Source: Bradyrhizobium tropiciagri
Lineage (GTDB): Bacteria > Pseudomonadota > Alphaproteobacteria > Rhizobiales > Xanthobacteraceae
Length of the DNA stretch: 64,000 nucleotides
Assembly: GCF_001189845.1 (NCBI RefSeq)
Contig: NZ_LFLZ01000010.1
Span: 124,001 to 188,000 of the forward strand
Reading direction: 5' to 3'
Under the pieces are notes generated by a model. That model saw nothing but the letters and a program-made list of their open reading frames with translations. It ran no database searches and was not told where the DNA came from. Positions 49,206 to 58,584 of this stretch are shown here, piece after piece (the first letter of the stretch is position 1; each line of letters begins with the position of its first letter). Made by a program: the position numbers and the translations under genes.

Positions 49206-50168
49206 ATGACTTTGTTCGAACCATTTGAAGCGTTCGGCGATCTCGAAGAGATTGCTGAGCGGCTAGCCAGCGAAGATCCATCGGTGCGCCGGCTGGCGGT
49301 GCTTGACCTCGTGGAGACGTCGAGTCGCGAGGCGGTTCCGTTGTTGGCGAGTGCCATCCTCGACGCTGAACCGGCGGTGCGCCAGCAGGCCGCGCAGGCG
49401 CTTGGCGAGTTTGACGGCATCGACGTTGCCAAGGCCCTGATCGGCGCCGTACCCGACCCCGTGGCGGAGATCGCCCGCGCGGCCGCTGACAGCCTTGCCG
49501 AACTCCGCGATCCCGAGGCGAGTAGCGTCCTCTTGCCGTTAGTCACTCACTCGGCCGCTTTTGTGCGCGCGGCGGTTTTTCGGGCACTGAAGGCGCTCCA
49601 GGTCGATGCATCGCTCGGTCCCGCGATCAGAGGACTCGGTGACGACGATTCCGCCGTGCGTGTGCAGGCTGTGGGAGTCATCGGCTATCTCAAGAAGACT
49701 GAAACGCTGCCATCCTTGATCAGCGCAACGCGAGACAAATCTGCGGATGTCAGGCTTGCGGCCGTCAACGCGCTGTCGTTCGCTCGGAGCGAGGTCGCAG
49801 CTCAGGCCGCGGCAGCCGCGCTCTCGGATCCCGAGTGGCAGGTCCGGGCTGCTGCGGCGGAAGCGATTGGGCGGATCGGTCAGGCTTCAGCGGCGGGGGC
49901 GCTGATTGTTTCGCTCGCCGACGGCTACTGGCAAGTTCGTCAGAAGGCGTTACAAAATCTTGGCCGGCTGCGCGTTCGGGACGGGGTCGAAGCCATTGTT
50001 AACTTCCTTGACGACGAGCTGCCTTCGTTGCGCAAGGATGCCGCCGCGGCGCTCGGTGATATCGCCGACTCACGCTCCCGCGACGCGCTCACGCGGCATA
50101 CTGGTGACGCGGATCCCGACGTTCGAAAGACGGTGATCTGGGCGCTTGGGCAGATTGGCGGCGACTGA
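49206..50168 (+). CDS. HEAT-repeat protein
   Basis: 320 aa, one base after the ferredoxin stop. Roughly nine ~31-residue HEAT/PBS-lyase repeats: DPSVRRLAVLDLVE, AEPAVRQQAAQALGEF, DSAVRVQAVGVIGYL, SADVRLAAVNALSFA, DPEWQVRAAAAEAIGRIG, GYWQVRQKALQNLGRL, DPDVRKTVIWALGQIGG. The repeats form a curved helical scaffold. The tight position in the redox operon suggests an assembly or regulatory role, as phycobilin-lyase-like HEAT proteins have, but no direct function can be read. Converges with the Crp gene. Confidence 0.9.
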   Translation: MTLFEPFEAFGDLEEIAERLASEDPSVRRLAVLDLVETSSREAVPLLASAILDAEPAVRQQAAQALGEFDGIDVAKALIGAVPDPVAEIARAAADSLAELRDPEASSVLLPLVTHSAAFVRAAVFRALKALQVDASLGPAIRGLGDDDSAVRVQAVGVIGYLKKTETLPSLISATRDKSADVRLAAVNALSFARSEVAAQAAAAALSDPEWQVRAAAAEAIGRIGQASAAGALIVSLADGYWQVRQKALQNLGRLRVRDGVEAIVNFLDDELPSLRKDAAAALGDIADSRSRDALTRHTGDADPDVRKTVIWALGQIGGD

Positions 50169-51008
50169 TTATTCCTTGAACAGGATGTCCTCGAGCAGAT
50201 CGAGCCGCCTGATCCTTATGACGCCGTCCTCGATCGCGATAATGCGCTTGGTTTGGAACCGCTTCAGCATCATGGTGATCCACTGCCGGGTCGAGCCAAC
50301 CATCGCAGCGATCTGGTCATGTGTCACCTTTCGGTTGATGATCACGGTATCGCCGTCGGCGAGCCCGTACAGCTCGGCGAGATTCAAAAGATACTGGGCG
50401 AGCCGCTCGATCACCGAGCGAGTTCCGAGCATCTGCGCCATCGACGAGTAGCACTTGCCCTTGGCGATGAGCCCATCGATCAAGGCCAGTGCGAAAGCGG
50501 GCATCTGGACCAGCAATCTTTGCAGCGCGGGGCTGGACAAAGCCGTGATCTCGCAGTCCTCCATTGCGACGCCGGACCACATGTGGGGTCCTCCGCCGGA
50601 GATCTCGGGGCCGCCGATGAAGTGGCCAGGCGTCCAGTAGGCGAGGGTGATCTCCCGGCCGGATGGCGCCGTGTAGTAGACACGGACCTGCCCTTTCCTG
50701 ATGATGAAAATGCCGCTGTGATGCTCCCCCTGGCTGAATACCATTTCGCCCTGCGCGGTGAAAACGGCGCGTCCAGCGGCCAGGACCTGGGCCTTTTGTT
50801 CGGCGGACAAGCGATCCAGGAACTGCGCGCCGACGTTGAGGCCGTCGATGCTCTCGCTCATGAAAAATGCGGAGTCGCTGGCCATCGCGCGCGGTCCGCT
50901 GGAAACCGCAAGGCTATCCCTTGTTCGATAGCTACCGTCCACGGAGATGCCTGTCTGCACCATCAGAGTGCGGGAGTAGCCTTCGGAAGCTTCCTTGATT
51001 GTGGTCAT
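50169..51008 (-). CDS. Crp/Fnr-family transcriptional regulator
   Basis: 279 aa; the first ATG (51008) is used, though internal starts ~40-48 codons later would remove a poorly conserved N-terminus. Cyclic-nucleotide-binding fold: GRAVFTAQGEMVFSQGEHHS, GIFIIRKGQVRVYYTAPSGR, EITLAYWTPGHFIGGPEISG. The C-terminal helix-turn-helix is KVTHDQIAAMVGSTRQWITM, MLKRF. No Fnr-type N-terminal cysteines are seen, so oxygen sensing through an iron-sulfur cluster is unlikely. It lies between the redox genes and the divergent SsuABC-like transporter and probably controls both. Confidence 0.88.
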   Translation of the reverse strand: MTTIKEASEGYSRTLMVQTGISVDGSYRTRDSLAVSSGPRAMASDSAFFMSESIDGLNVGAQFLDRLSAEQKAQVLAAGRAVFTAQGEMVFSQGEHHSGIFIIRKGQVRVYYTAPSGREITLAYWTPGHFIGGPEISGGGPHMWSGVAMEDCEITALSSPALQRLLVQMPAFALALIDGLIAKGKCYSSMAQMLGTRSVIERLAQYLLNLAELYGLADGDTVIINRKVTHDQIAAMVGSTRQWITMMLKRFQTKRIIAIEDGVIRIRRLDLLEDILFKE

Positions 51009-51328
51009 TGCGGCCCGGATGTCCTGCGCTGTCGTCCCCTAGCTAAGTGTGAGGAGATCGCGAAGTCCACTTCTTTGAATGTCCGTCAACGCACTTAGCA
51101 AAGCTGACGCGAGAACGACATTCCGCTGGAATGGATTTACTGCCGATCCGCCAGGTGTGAGAAAATCATTTGAAGCGCTTGCTGCGTGCCGCGATTGGAA
51201 TCCGCCAGCGAATGACTTCTCCGACGCGATGCAAGTAATTGCTTCTGTTGCCGTGGTGTCGGCTCGATAGTCCGGTCCTGCGTTTTGCGGTGGCTGCTGG
51301 CCGCCGATCGATCGTTGGAGATGGGCCG
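51009..51328. promoter_or_regulatory. Divergent promoter region of crp-like gene and transporter
   Basis: 320 bases without a gene. It has CATTCC-GCT-GGAATG (51119-51133, perfect 6-bp arms) and a half Crp-like site GGTGTGAGAAAATCATTT (about 51156-51173). Either could be the operator, but neither is a full Crp/Fnr palindrome. Confidence 0.35.
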
Positions 51329-52750
51329 ATGCGTTCGCTTTACTTTATGAAGACAGCAGCCACCGCCGCGCTTGCTCTATTTGGCCTAACCGCGATAGCG
51401 CAGGCCGAAACCATCCGGGTCGCGGTCGGGGCGCAGGACACCACCATCAATTGCGCGACGGGCGGCCTATTGATCCGCGAGCTCAAGCTGCTGGAGAAAT
51501 TCCTGCCGCATGACGGCAAGTACAAGGATGTCACCTACGACATCCAATGGAAGAACTTCACCAGTGGCGCCCCGCTGACCAACGAAATGGTCGCCGGTAA
51601 GCTGGACTTTGGCGCGATGGCGGATTTTCCGGGTTCGCTCAACGGAGTGGCGTTCCAGAAGGCGGGTCGCCGGAGTCTCTTCATCAGTGTCCTGTCGGGC
51701 AGTACCAAGGGCAGCGGCAACGGCATCGTAGTGCCGTCGAACTCTCCGGTTCAGTCGATCAAGGACCTCAAAGGCAAGACGATTTCCGTGCCCTTCGCGT
51801 CGACCTCGCACGGCATGTTGCTGCGCGCGATCGAAGCCGAGGGCTGGAACCCGGAGACGGATGTCAACATCATCACCCAGGCGCCCGAAGTCGCGGGTCC
51901 TGCGCTTCAGGCCAACAAGATCGAGGCGCACGCCGATTTCGTTCCGTTTGCCGAACTGTTCCCCTGGCGCGGATTTGCCCGCAAGATCTTTGACGGTTCG
52001 CAAGCCAATGCGCCGACGTTTCACGGCGCGTTGGTCGATGCCGACTACGCGGAAAAGTATCCGGAGATCGTCGTTGCCTACCTGCGCGCCGCACTCGAGG
52101 CGGATCGCTTGATCGCGAACGAACCGGAGAAATACAGCGATCTGATTGCCAAGGTGACCGGTATCGAGGCGGAAGTTGTCTATCTGTTCCATGGACCACT
52201 CGGCCTGCAGACGCGCGACGTGACCTGGAAGCCCGAATATCGTCAGGCTGTGGCCACCTCGATCAAGACGCTGAAGCTGTTGAAGCGCGCCGATAGCGAC
52301 CTCGATATCAATCAGTTCGTGACCGACAAATACATCCGGGCGGCAGTTGCGGAATCCGGCGGTGACTACGAAACACAGTTGAAGAGCTACGAACAGCTTG
52401 GGCTGAAGGCACAAGATGCGACGACCGGCGCCAAGATCACGGATTTCAGTCGTGTCACGCAGATTTGGGTTAAGGACGACCCGCTCGTTCAGCACTTCAG
52501 TTCACCGGAGGGCGCTTTGACGGCTCTTGCTGGCCTGGAGAAGCAAGGCAAGGCAATTCGCGTCATCTATGCCCAGGATCGCGAAACCGGCATCAAGCTG
52601 TTCGCCAATCAGGCGTGGTTTGTGCGATCGCCAAAGGGGGAGCTCAGTGCGTTCCTGCTCAAAGATGGGGCGGAAAGGTGGTCGACGGCGCATGGTGGCG
52701 TGGTGGTGGACTATGCCGGCGCACGGGAATCGCTTGTCGCGAGCCGGTGA
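51329..52750 (+). CDS. SsuA/NMT1-type ABC binding protein with C-terminal extension
   Basis: 473 aa from ATG 51329 (GGAG eight bases upstream). Signal peptide MKTAATAALALFGLTAIAQA. The NMT1/SsuA-like domain (~25-350) has TINCATGGLLIRELKLLEKF, VAGKLDFGAMADFPGSLNGV, GNGIVVPSNSPVQSIKDLKG, KTISVPFASTSHGMLLRAIE, and FHGALVDADYAEKYPEIVVA. Typical family members end near 330-350 aa; here a further ~100 residues follow (WFVRSPKGELSAFLLKDGAE, HGGVVVDYAGARESL), weakly reminiscent of NosL-like metal-binding domains. It binds the imported solute in the periplasm: sulfonate, nitrate or a pyrimidine-like compound by family, not determinable here. Confidence 0.85.
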   Translation: MRSLYFMKTAATAALALFGLTAIAQAETIRVAVGAQDTTINCATGGLLIRELKLLEKFLPHDGKYKDVTYDIQWKNFTSGAPLTNEMVAGKLDFGAMADFPGSLNGVAFQKAGRRSLFISVLSGSTKGSGNGIVVPSNSPVQSIKDLKGKTISVPFASTSHGMLLRAIEAEGWNPETDVNIITQAPEVAGPALQANKIEAHADFVPFAELFPWRGFARKIFDGSQANAPTFHGALVDADYAEKYPEIVVAYLRAALEADRLIANEPEKYSDLIAKVTGIEAEVVYLFHGPLGLQTRDVTWKPEYRQAVATSIKTLKLLKRADSDLDINQFVTDKYIRAAVAESGGDYETQLKSYEQLGLKAQDATTGAKITDFSRVTQIWVKDDPLVQHFSSPEGALTALAGLEKQGKAIRVIYAQDRETGIKLFANQAWFVRSPKGELSAFLLKDGAERWSTAHGGVVVDYAGARESLVASR

Positions 52751-52753
52751 GCA

Positions 52754-53557
52754 ATGACGACCACTCGCACCGCTGGCCGGGTGCCATGGGCGCGCTGGCT
52801 TGTTCGGGGTCTCTCGATCGTCGCTTGCATCGTGCTGTGGCAACTTGCCTCAGGCCTGCACCTGAGTCTGGGTTTCGTCACATTTCGCAATGTGCCGCCG
52901 CCGACTGAAGTTCTGCAGTCCGCAATCGTGCTGCTCAAGTCGCCCAAGTTGCTGGCGCATGTGGGCAGCAGCCTGTGGAGGGTATTTGCGGGGTACGGCG
53001 CAGCGGTCTTGTTGGGAATTGGCTTTGGCTTTGCGATCGGCCGTTCGCGCGCCGCGAGCGACCTTTTGCTGCCGCCGCTCGAGCTGCTGCGGCCGATCCC
53101 CGCGGTGGCCTGGATACCTCTCTCTATCCTGATCTTTCCGTCGTCGGAAATGTCGATGATCTTCATCACCTTCATCGGTGCGTTGTTTCCTATCATTCTC
53201 AACACCGTGCATGGCGTTGCGAATATCGACCGCCGGCTGGTCGCCTCCGCGCGCAGTCTTGGCGGCACGCCTGCCGCCATTCTGCGTGAGATCGTCTTGC
53301 CGGGCGCCGCGCCGAGCATCGTTACCGGGCTCGCCATCGGCATGGGTACATCGTGGTTCTGCCTGGTCACAGCCGAGATGATCTCGGGCCAGTTCGGCAT
53401 CGGCTACTACACGTGGGAGGCTTACACGCTGCAGAATTATGCCGATATCATCGTCGGCATGCTCGTGATCGGCCTGCTCGGCATGGGCAGCAGCTGGCTC
53501 TTGACGACATTGGGTCACTATCTGATGCCGTGGCGACAGCCAGCGGTCGCACGATGA
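52754..53557 (+). CDS. SsuC/TauC-type ABC permease
   Basis: 267 aa, three bases after the binding-protein stop. WLVRGLSIVACIVLWQLASG, VGSSLWRVFAGYGAAVLLGI, PLELLRPIPAVAWIPLSILI, EAA loop LVASARSLGGTPAAILREIV, LPGAAPSIVTGLAIGMGTSW, and NYADIIVGMLVIGLLGMGSS. Six predicted helices. Its stop overlaps the ATPase start (ATGA). Confidence 0.92.
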   Translation: MTTTRTAGRVPWARWLVRGLSIVACIVLWQLASGLHLSLGFVTFRNVPPPTEVLQSAIVLLKSPKLLAHVGSSLWRVFAGYGAAVLLGIGFGFAIGRSRAASDLLLPPLELLRPIPAVAWIPLSILIFPSSEMSMIFITFIGALFPIILNTVHGVANIDRRLVASARSLGGTPAAILREIVLPGAAPSIVTGLAIGMGTSWFCLVTAEMISGQFGIGYYTWEAYTLQNYADIIVGMLVIGLLGMGSSWLLTTLGHYLMPWRQPAVAR

Positions 53558-54390
53558 ATATTCGGATATCTGATAGTTCGACGAGATCTGTTGGACGTAT
53601 CTGCGTCGAGCGGGTATCGATCTCGCTCGGGGATGCCGTCGACGCCTTTGAGGCGGTTCGTGATCTCGACTTTGCGATAGCACCCGGTGAACTGGTTTGT
53701 GTGCTCGGTCCGTCCGGTTGCGGCAAATCCACCTTGCTCGGTGCTCTGGCGGGTCATCTACCGGTGACGCGCGGGCGATTGGCCGTGGATGACCAGGCAG
53801 TTCTTGGCCCGAGTTCGGATCGCGGAATTGTATTTCAGCAACATACGCTGTTCCCGTGGAAGCGTGTTCGCGACAATGTCGCGTTCGGTCCGAAGATGCG
53901 CGGCTTGGGCAGGAGCGAGCGGCATCGGGCCGCCGACGAGATTCTGCGGTTGGTCGGCCTCGAAGGCTTCGAGCACTTCTATCCTTCGCAACTCTCCGGT
54001 GGGATGCAGCAGCGTGTCGAGATCGCGCGTGTTCTGATCAACCGGCCACGTGTGCTACTGATGGACGAGCCATTCGGTGCACTGGATGCGCAGACTCGCA
54101 GCATGATGCAGGAGGTTCTGCTCGACATCTGGACGAGAATCCCAACAACGACGATCTTCGTGACGCACGATATTGAGGAAGCGCTGTTTCTTGCGGACCG
54201 CGTCATTGTCATGAGCGCCAGACCGGGGCGGATCATCGAGGATATCCGCCTTCCGTTCGGCCGGCCCCGCCGCGCCGAGCTTGTCACCGAGCCGGATTTT
54301 GTGCGTCTGAAGCGCCGGATCCTCGATCTTCTCAGACAGCCGGATAGCCCGGAGCCGCTGGCTCGGTTGAGCCCGCTTGGGGTCAGGTAG
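53554..54390 (+). CDS. SsuB/TauB-type ABC ATPase
   Basis: 278 aa from ATG 53554. Walker A GPSGCGKSTLLGALAG, Q-loop IVFQQHTLFPWKRVRDNVAF, signature LSGGMQQRVEIARVL, Walker B LLMDEPFGALDAQTR, H-loop FVTHDIEEALFLADRVIVMS, then ARPGRIIEDI. The FPW and MQQR sequences are typical of the nitrate/sulfonate/taurine branch. Last gene of the transporter. Confidence 0.93.
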   Translation: MNIRISDSSTRSVGRICVERVSISLGDAVDAFEAVRDLDFAIAPGELVCVLGPSGCGKSTLLGALAGHLPVTRGRLAVDDQAVLGPSSDRGIVFQQHTLFPWKRVRDNVAFGPKMRGLGRSERHRAADEILRLVGLEGFEHFYPSQLSGGMQQRVEIARVLINRPRVLLMDEPFGALDAQTRSMMQEVLLDIWTRIPTTTIFVTHDIEEALFLADRVIVMSARPGRIIEDIRLPFGRPRRAELVTEPDFVRLKRRILDLLRQPDSPEPLARLSPLGVR

Positions 54391-54481
54391 GGATGAGTGA
54401 GACGCCCAGCCGGGCGGCGAGGGCGGCGCATTGCTTGCGGATATCGGGAATCGCTATGATCTCCCAGAGCCGTGCGCCTGA

Positions 54482-55555
54482 GCGGGCCTCGCGCTCGTCG
54501 GAATTGCTGCAGTCGGAGTGACCTGGGCCCATGAGGTGCCGTGGTCGGACCGATTGCATGCGTTCGAGAAGGTCATGAAATGCCTCTGGGTGTTGCCGCT
54601 CGCCCTGCATTTTCGAAAATCAGATCGCGCCCTAATGGTGTTCGGGGTCTATGTCGCTTCCAATCTGGCCCTGCTGGCATTCTCGTTTGTGTTGTTCGTC
54701 TCGCCCTACGTCTTCCATCTGATCGGAGCGCGAGAGCCGGGAGTCCCGGTCAAAAACTATATCGACCAAAGCCAAGGATTCGTTCTCATCGCGCTCGTCT
54801 TGCTAGGACTTGCCGCTGAGTCCCTACGCGGAGGACGCCGAAACAGGGCGTTTCCTTTCTGCGCAGTTTCGGCCGCCTTTCTTGCCAATCTCGCGTTCGT
54901 CAACGTTGCGCGCACCGCTTTCATTTATTTACCTATCATGCTGACGCTCCTCGCACTGCGCTATGTTCGAGGATGGCCGTTGCTCGCGTTGTTCGCGGGG
55001 ACCTGCGCGCTAACGGCCGGATTGTTGGCAACGTCACCAAACCTGCAATCGAAGACGTCTCGTTTGTTCAATGAAATCGACAGCTATCGAGCGAACGCCG
55101 TGTTCACCGTTGACGGGTATCCTGCAGGAGGCGCCGAGCGTCTCGAGTTCTGGCGCAAGTCGATCGGCTTCGTGCGTTCCGCGCCGGTTCTCGGGCACGG
55201 GACCGGTTCGACTAAAAGTCTGTTCGCCGCAGCGGCCGCAGGACATGGCGGCCTGACGGGCTTGGTAGTCGACAACCCGCACAATCAAACACTTGCCGTC
55301 GCGATCCAATGGTGAATGGTTGGCTGCGTAATTCTCTTGGGAATGTGGGGAGCCCATCTGTGGCTATTTCGTGAAGGGATGATGGGACCCACCGGGAAGT
55401 TTCTGGCATGGATCGGCTTTGTCGCCGTCGTTCAGAACATTGCGAGCTCGGTCTTCAACTCGCACCTGTTCGATTTTTACCAAGGCTGGCTGTACGTGTT
55501 TGTAGTTGGCATTGTCGGCGGGCAGTTGCGGCGGGAGAACCCCTGCGCTCGGTGA
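54482..55555 (+). pseudogene. O-antigen ligase (WaaL)-like, truncated and with an in-frame stop
   Basis: Hydrophobic multi-pass protein beginning abruptly after a stop at 54479. The Wzy_C/WaaL region shows NVARTAFIYLPIMLTLLALR and GHGTGSTKSLF, then DNPHNQTLAVAIQW with the conserved HNQ of the periplasmic loop. TGA at 55313-55315 follows; the same frame continues with MVGCVILLGMWGAHLWLFRE and FNSHLFDFYQGWLYVFVVGI. The first ~100 residues are also missing. WaaL attaches O-antigen to lipid A-core; this copy is dead. Confidence 0.7.
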
Positions 55556-56292
55556 TCGATCGCAACGACGTACCGTCCTTGCCTTTGCGAGATCCTCGGA
55601 CCAGGTTCGGCTAGGCGCTCAATGCCGTCTTCGATGGCCTTTCGTGCACCACAAACCCAAGCTAGTTCCTGCCTCCGCCCCACGAGGCTGTAGGCTGTTA
55701 ACGACGTTCAATCTCGAATGACGCCCCGCGATCCGCGAAAAGATCGCGCGGTTCAGGGCACGTGCCAACTCGGGGGGGCTGGAGGTTGGACGAACGCGCT
55801 CAGCCACTGACGTCGACGAACGCAGTCTTGGAGTCGACGAAGCCTGCAATCAAGCTCCTCGCGCCCAAGACCGAGCGGAGTGATCACGAGTTGAGCTTCG
55901 ACAAGCATCAGTTCAACGGTAAGCGCGTGGAGTTGGCCATACCACGGATGATCCGGACTCCTGCAGGCGAGATCGAAAACTTCGTGTCTTTCGACGATCG
56001 GATTTTCGGATGGCTAGAGCTGAGCTGCATATTGCGAAGGAGTGGCGAGCCGCAGTCAAACGGAATCCGCTAGTGCTTCAGTCATTATACCAAACCCCGA
56101 CATCGGGCTTGGTCAATCCGCAGGTGAAGCTGAGGTGACACACTCAGGCGAGAAACAAGATTGTTCGTTCGTTGCGTACTGAGTTTGTTGGAGCGTAGCC
56201 AACTGAGCCTAGGGTATAGGCGCACCAGTCATGGCAGACAGCAACCGGCCATGAAGCACCGGAGACGACAGATGAAAAGCGTGGATTGAAGC
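55556..56292. other. Stretch without a clear gene
   Basis: About 740 bases. A plus-strand frame at 55762-56073 (SDHELSFDKHQFNGKRVELA, IPRMIRTPAGEIENFVSFDD) has some protein-like character but no recognised family or ribosome site. No terminator or promoter assigned. Confidence 0.3.
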
Positions 56293-56877
56293 ATGTCACC
56301 CTTCGACAAGATCGCGCTCTTTATCGATGGCCCCAACCTCCACGCAACTGCTAGGGCGCTCGGCTTCGAGATCGACTACAAGCGCCTGCTTGGGGAGTTT
56401 CAGAGCCGCGGAACACTGCAGCGGGCGTTCTATTACACGCCGATTATCGAGGATCAGGAATATTTGGCGGTCCGGCCGCTCCTCGATTGGCTCGATTATA
56501 ACGGCTACGCGGTTGTCACCAAGCCGACCAAGGAATTCGTTGACGCCTGCGGTCGCCGCAAGGTGAAAGCCAATATGGACATCGAGCTCGCGGTCGATGC
56601 GATGGTGATCGCTGAGCGCGTCGACCAGATCATCCTGTTCTCCGGCGACGGCGACTTCCGTTCCCTTGTCGAAGCCGTACAGCGCCGCGGCGTCCGCGTC
56701 ACCGTGGTTTCCACCATCGCGAGTCAGCCGGTGATGATCGCCGACGAACTTCGGCGGCAGGCGGATGAATTCATTGATCTGGCAGAGTTGAAGCTGACGC
56801 TTGGTCGCGAACCGTCCGAACGGTTAGGCTCCACATTAAGTGCTGGCAAACGTCGCGAGTCGGCCAGCGCAGAATAA
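56293..56877 (+). CDS. NYN-domain (LabA/DUF88) putative ribonuclease
   Basis: 194 aa. NYN (PIN-like) nuclease landmarks: IALFIDGPNLHATARAL with the first acidic residue, NMDIELAVDAMVIAERVDQI, and ILFSGDGDFRSLVEAVQRRG, VRVTVVS with the SGDGDF acidic pair; EFIDLAELK near the end. Four conserved acidic positions point to an active metal-dependent nuclease. Such LabA-type proteins are common alpha-proteobacterial housekeeping genes of unclear target. The next gene starts 3 bp later. Confidence 0.88.
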   Translation: MSPFDKIALFIDGPNLHATARALGFEIDYKRLLGEFQSRGTLQRAFYYTPIIEDQEYLAVRPLLDWLDYNGYAVVTKPTKEFVDACGRRKVKANMDIELAVDAMVIAERVDQIILFSGDGDFRSLVEAVQRRGVRVTVVSTIASQPVMIADELRRQADEFIDLAELKLTLGREPSERLGSTLSAGKRRESASAE

Positions 56878-56880
56878 AAA

Positions 56881-57453
56881 ATGGAAGTGATTTCGTGCAG
56901 GTTGACGACGACGTCAACAAAGCGTCGCTTGGTGCTCATTCCGTATCTCGCCCTTGTTCTGGTGATATTTGGGTTCAGCGCGACTGCTGAGGAGAGCAGG
57001 GCTGATAATGATCCCGATGTTCCAAATGTTAGGATCGAATGCTCGCTGAAGCAGAAGGCTGGCGAGCCAGTAGAGGCTCAAACATTCGCGGCGCGGGAAC
57101 ACTTTAAGGAAGACATCACACCAACAGCCCAAGTCAGGATTTCCTGGCTTGGCGCGAAGTTTATGCGCAGGTTTGCAGTCAAGTTCGAAACCGCGGTCAA
57201 TAGATGCTTGCAAACCTACGTCGTGAAGAATCCCTCAAATGACAATGGGATCATCGGAGAACTGGGCATTCCCGATGAGAGCAAACTGGCAGATATCTGG
57301 AGCCTCTTAAAGCTGCAGGCCAATGGAGAAAGCGGGGTGCTGCAGACCAATTCTGCTCCCAACATATTTTTCGTTCGTGATGGTAAGGGCGACCTTGGTG
57401 TGTTGACGTCCTATGGGGAGGCGCGGGCTGGGAAATTGGAGCAAGTCCGATAG
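56881..57453 (+). CDS. Exported protein of unknown function
   Basis: 190 aa with a basic N-terminus and hydrophobic segment RRLVLIPYLALVLVIFGFSA, likely a signal peptide or anchor. The mature part has two cysteines (VRIECSLKQ, VNRCLQTYV), compatible with one disulfide, and no recognised domain. It follows the NYN gene almost without gap, but the start lacks a clear ribosome site, so it may be translated by coupling. Confidence 0.55.
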   Translation: MEVISCRLTTTSTKRRLVLIPYLALVLVIFGFSATAEESRADNDPDVPNVRIECSLKQKAGEPVEAQTFAAREHFKEDITPTAQVRISWLGAKFMRRFAVKFETAVNRCLQTYVVKNPSNDNGIIGELGIPDESKLADIWSLLKLQANGESGVLQTNSAPNIFFVRDGKGDLGVLTSYGEARAGKLEQVR

Positions 57454-57667
57454 AAAACCAACGGGCGTGGCCTCGCGGCACTCGCGTCTTCTCTTACGGT
57501 GCGGATTAACGACTGTAGCACATTGATTGGACTTGGTGCCGGCTAGTGGGCTGACCCTACGTCGAGCGAGATCCTCGATGCAGCGGCCGAGCATGCGGGG
57601 CAGCGAAGCCCCTTCGCTGAGAGCCCGGGACACAGCGTCGGCGGAAGCCAGCAGGGCTTGCCGCGGC

Positions 57668-57751
57668 GATCTCGATGCGGCCGTCGCGGAGAAACAACCC
57701 GTCCCAGTGGTTGAGTGCGTAGTTGATGGCCTCCGTCAGCTTCGACCGGGA
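57668..57751 (-). pseudogene. IS66-family transposase, small relic
   Basis: SKLTEAINYALNHWDGL followed by DGRIEI matches the conserved IS66 transposase stretch (LAEAIRYAL-RWDGL-RFLDDGRIEID) just before its last catalytic segment. Two residues are lost before DGRIEI and the surrounding frame is unrelated. Only ~28 codons survive. Confidence 0.55.
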
Positions 57752-58084
57752 GAGGTGCTGATCGACCATGGTGGTTATCTCAAGCTCCACCCGCGTTCCG
57801 GCGATAAGTGGGATGCAGCGGTAGGTCAGGCCGATGCTGTCCAGACGGCGTCGGTTCAGAAACTTTTCGAGACGACACGGAAGGGCGATTTCGCGCAACT
57901 GGTTGCCGAGGAAATGAAGGACGGCACGGCCTTCACGGTGCCAGGCTATCTGAGGACGGCGATCGAGGGCCCTCGATGACCCACCGCTGCTCATCGGTCG
58001 GCTCGAACGGCTTGGTGATCAGAACGCCAGCATCTCCCGCACGAGCTGCCTTGCGACCAATACCTCGACACTCTGGGCCTGCGC

Positions 58085-58366
58085 CTACTGTCCAGCGATC
58101 CTCTGCCACAGCCAACGCGCCACCGCAGCGGGCGGGGAGTTCGCATTGCTGCCACTGGCGCGCAAATTGGCTTCGCGCATTGTCGCAATGTCGATCCGCT
58201 CGAGGAGCGGCTTCAGCACCTCATGCAACGCCGCATCATGCGCGCGCCGCGGTGCTAGCAGCAGGACCGCATCATAGGGCGGAATCGCGTGCTTGGGATC
58301 GGCCAGCGTCTCCAGGTCGTATTCCTTGATCCGCCCCTCGCTGGGGTAGCCAGCGTGCCCGAACAT
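58085..58366 (-). pseudogene. Osmoprotectant ABC binding protein (OpuAC-like), C-terminal fragment
   Basis: The frame reads GYPSEGRIKEYDLETLADPK, HAIPPYDAVLLLAPRRAHDA, LKPLLERIDIATMREANLRA and SPPAAVARWLWQRIAGQ. This resembles the end of OsmF/OpuC-type glycine-betaine binding proteins (L-VL-DP--ALPPYDA, ID---MR-ANLR). About 200 N-terminal residues are missing. It may derive from the same transporter as the ATPase relic at 13522-14048. Confidence 0.5.
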
Positions 58367-58584
58367 TCGTGAGTTCTATGCTGGTCCGGTTCGCGAAGTA
58401 GTTTGGCCCGTCGCCTTCAGGTCCGGCCTGACGTCATCCTCAGCTTGAAAATGTGCTTGACACAACTAGACAAGAGGCTTCCCATTAACTTCCGGGGCCA
58501 AACTCATCGCGATCAAGAGGCCACCGTGTTGAGACCTTCGCACTTAGCATTTCATTTTTTATTGTCTCGGTGGATTGAGTTTCG

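Noticed and set aside
51094..51113. Minus-strand GTCAGCTTTGC resembling a tts box
   Set aside because: Lacks the TCGAAAGCT half and does not precede an effector-like gene.
51467..52495. 342-codon frame on the minus strand
   Set aside because: It is exactly antisense to the SsuA-like gene; Arg/Gly/Val-rich without domains. A typical shadow in GC-rich coding DNA.
52850..53683. 277-codon minus-strand frame
   Set aside because: Antisense to the permease and start of the ATPase; His/Arg/Asp-rich shadow.
57731..57748. GTCAGCTTCGACC as a tts box
   Set aside because: The second half does not match and it lies inside an IS66 relic.
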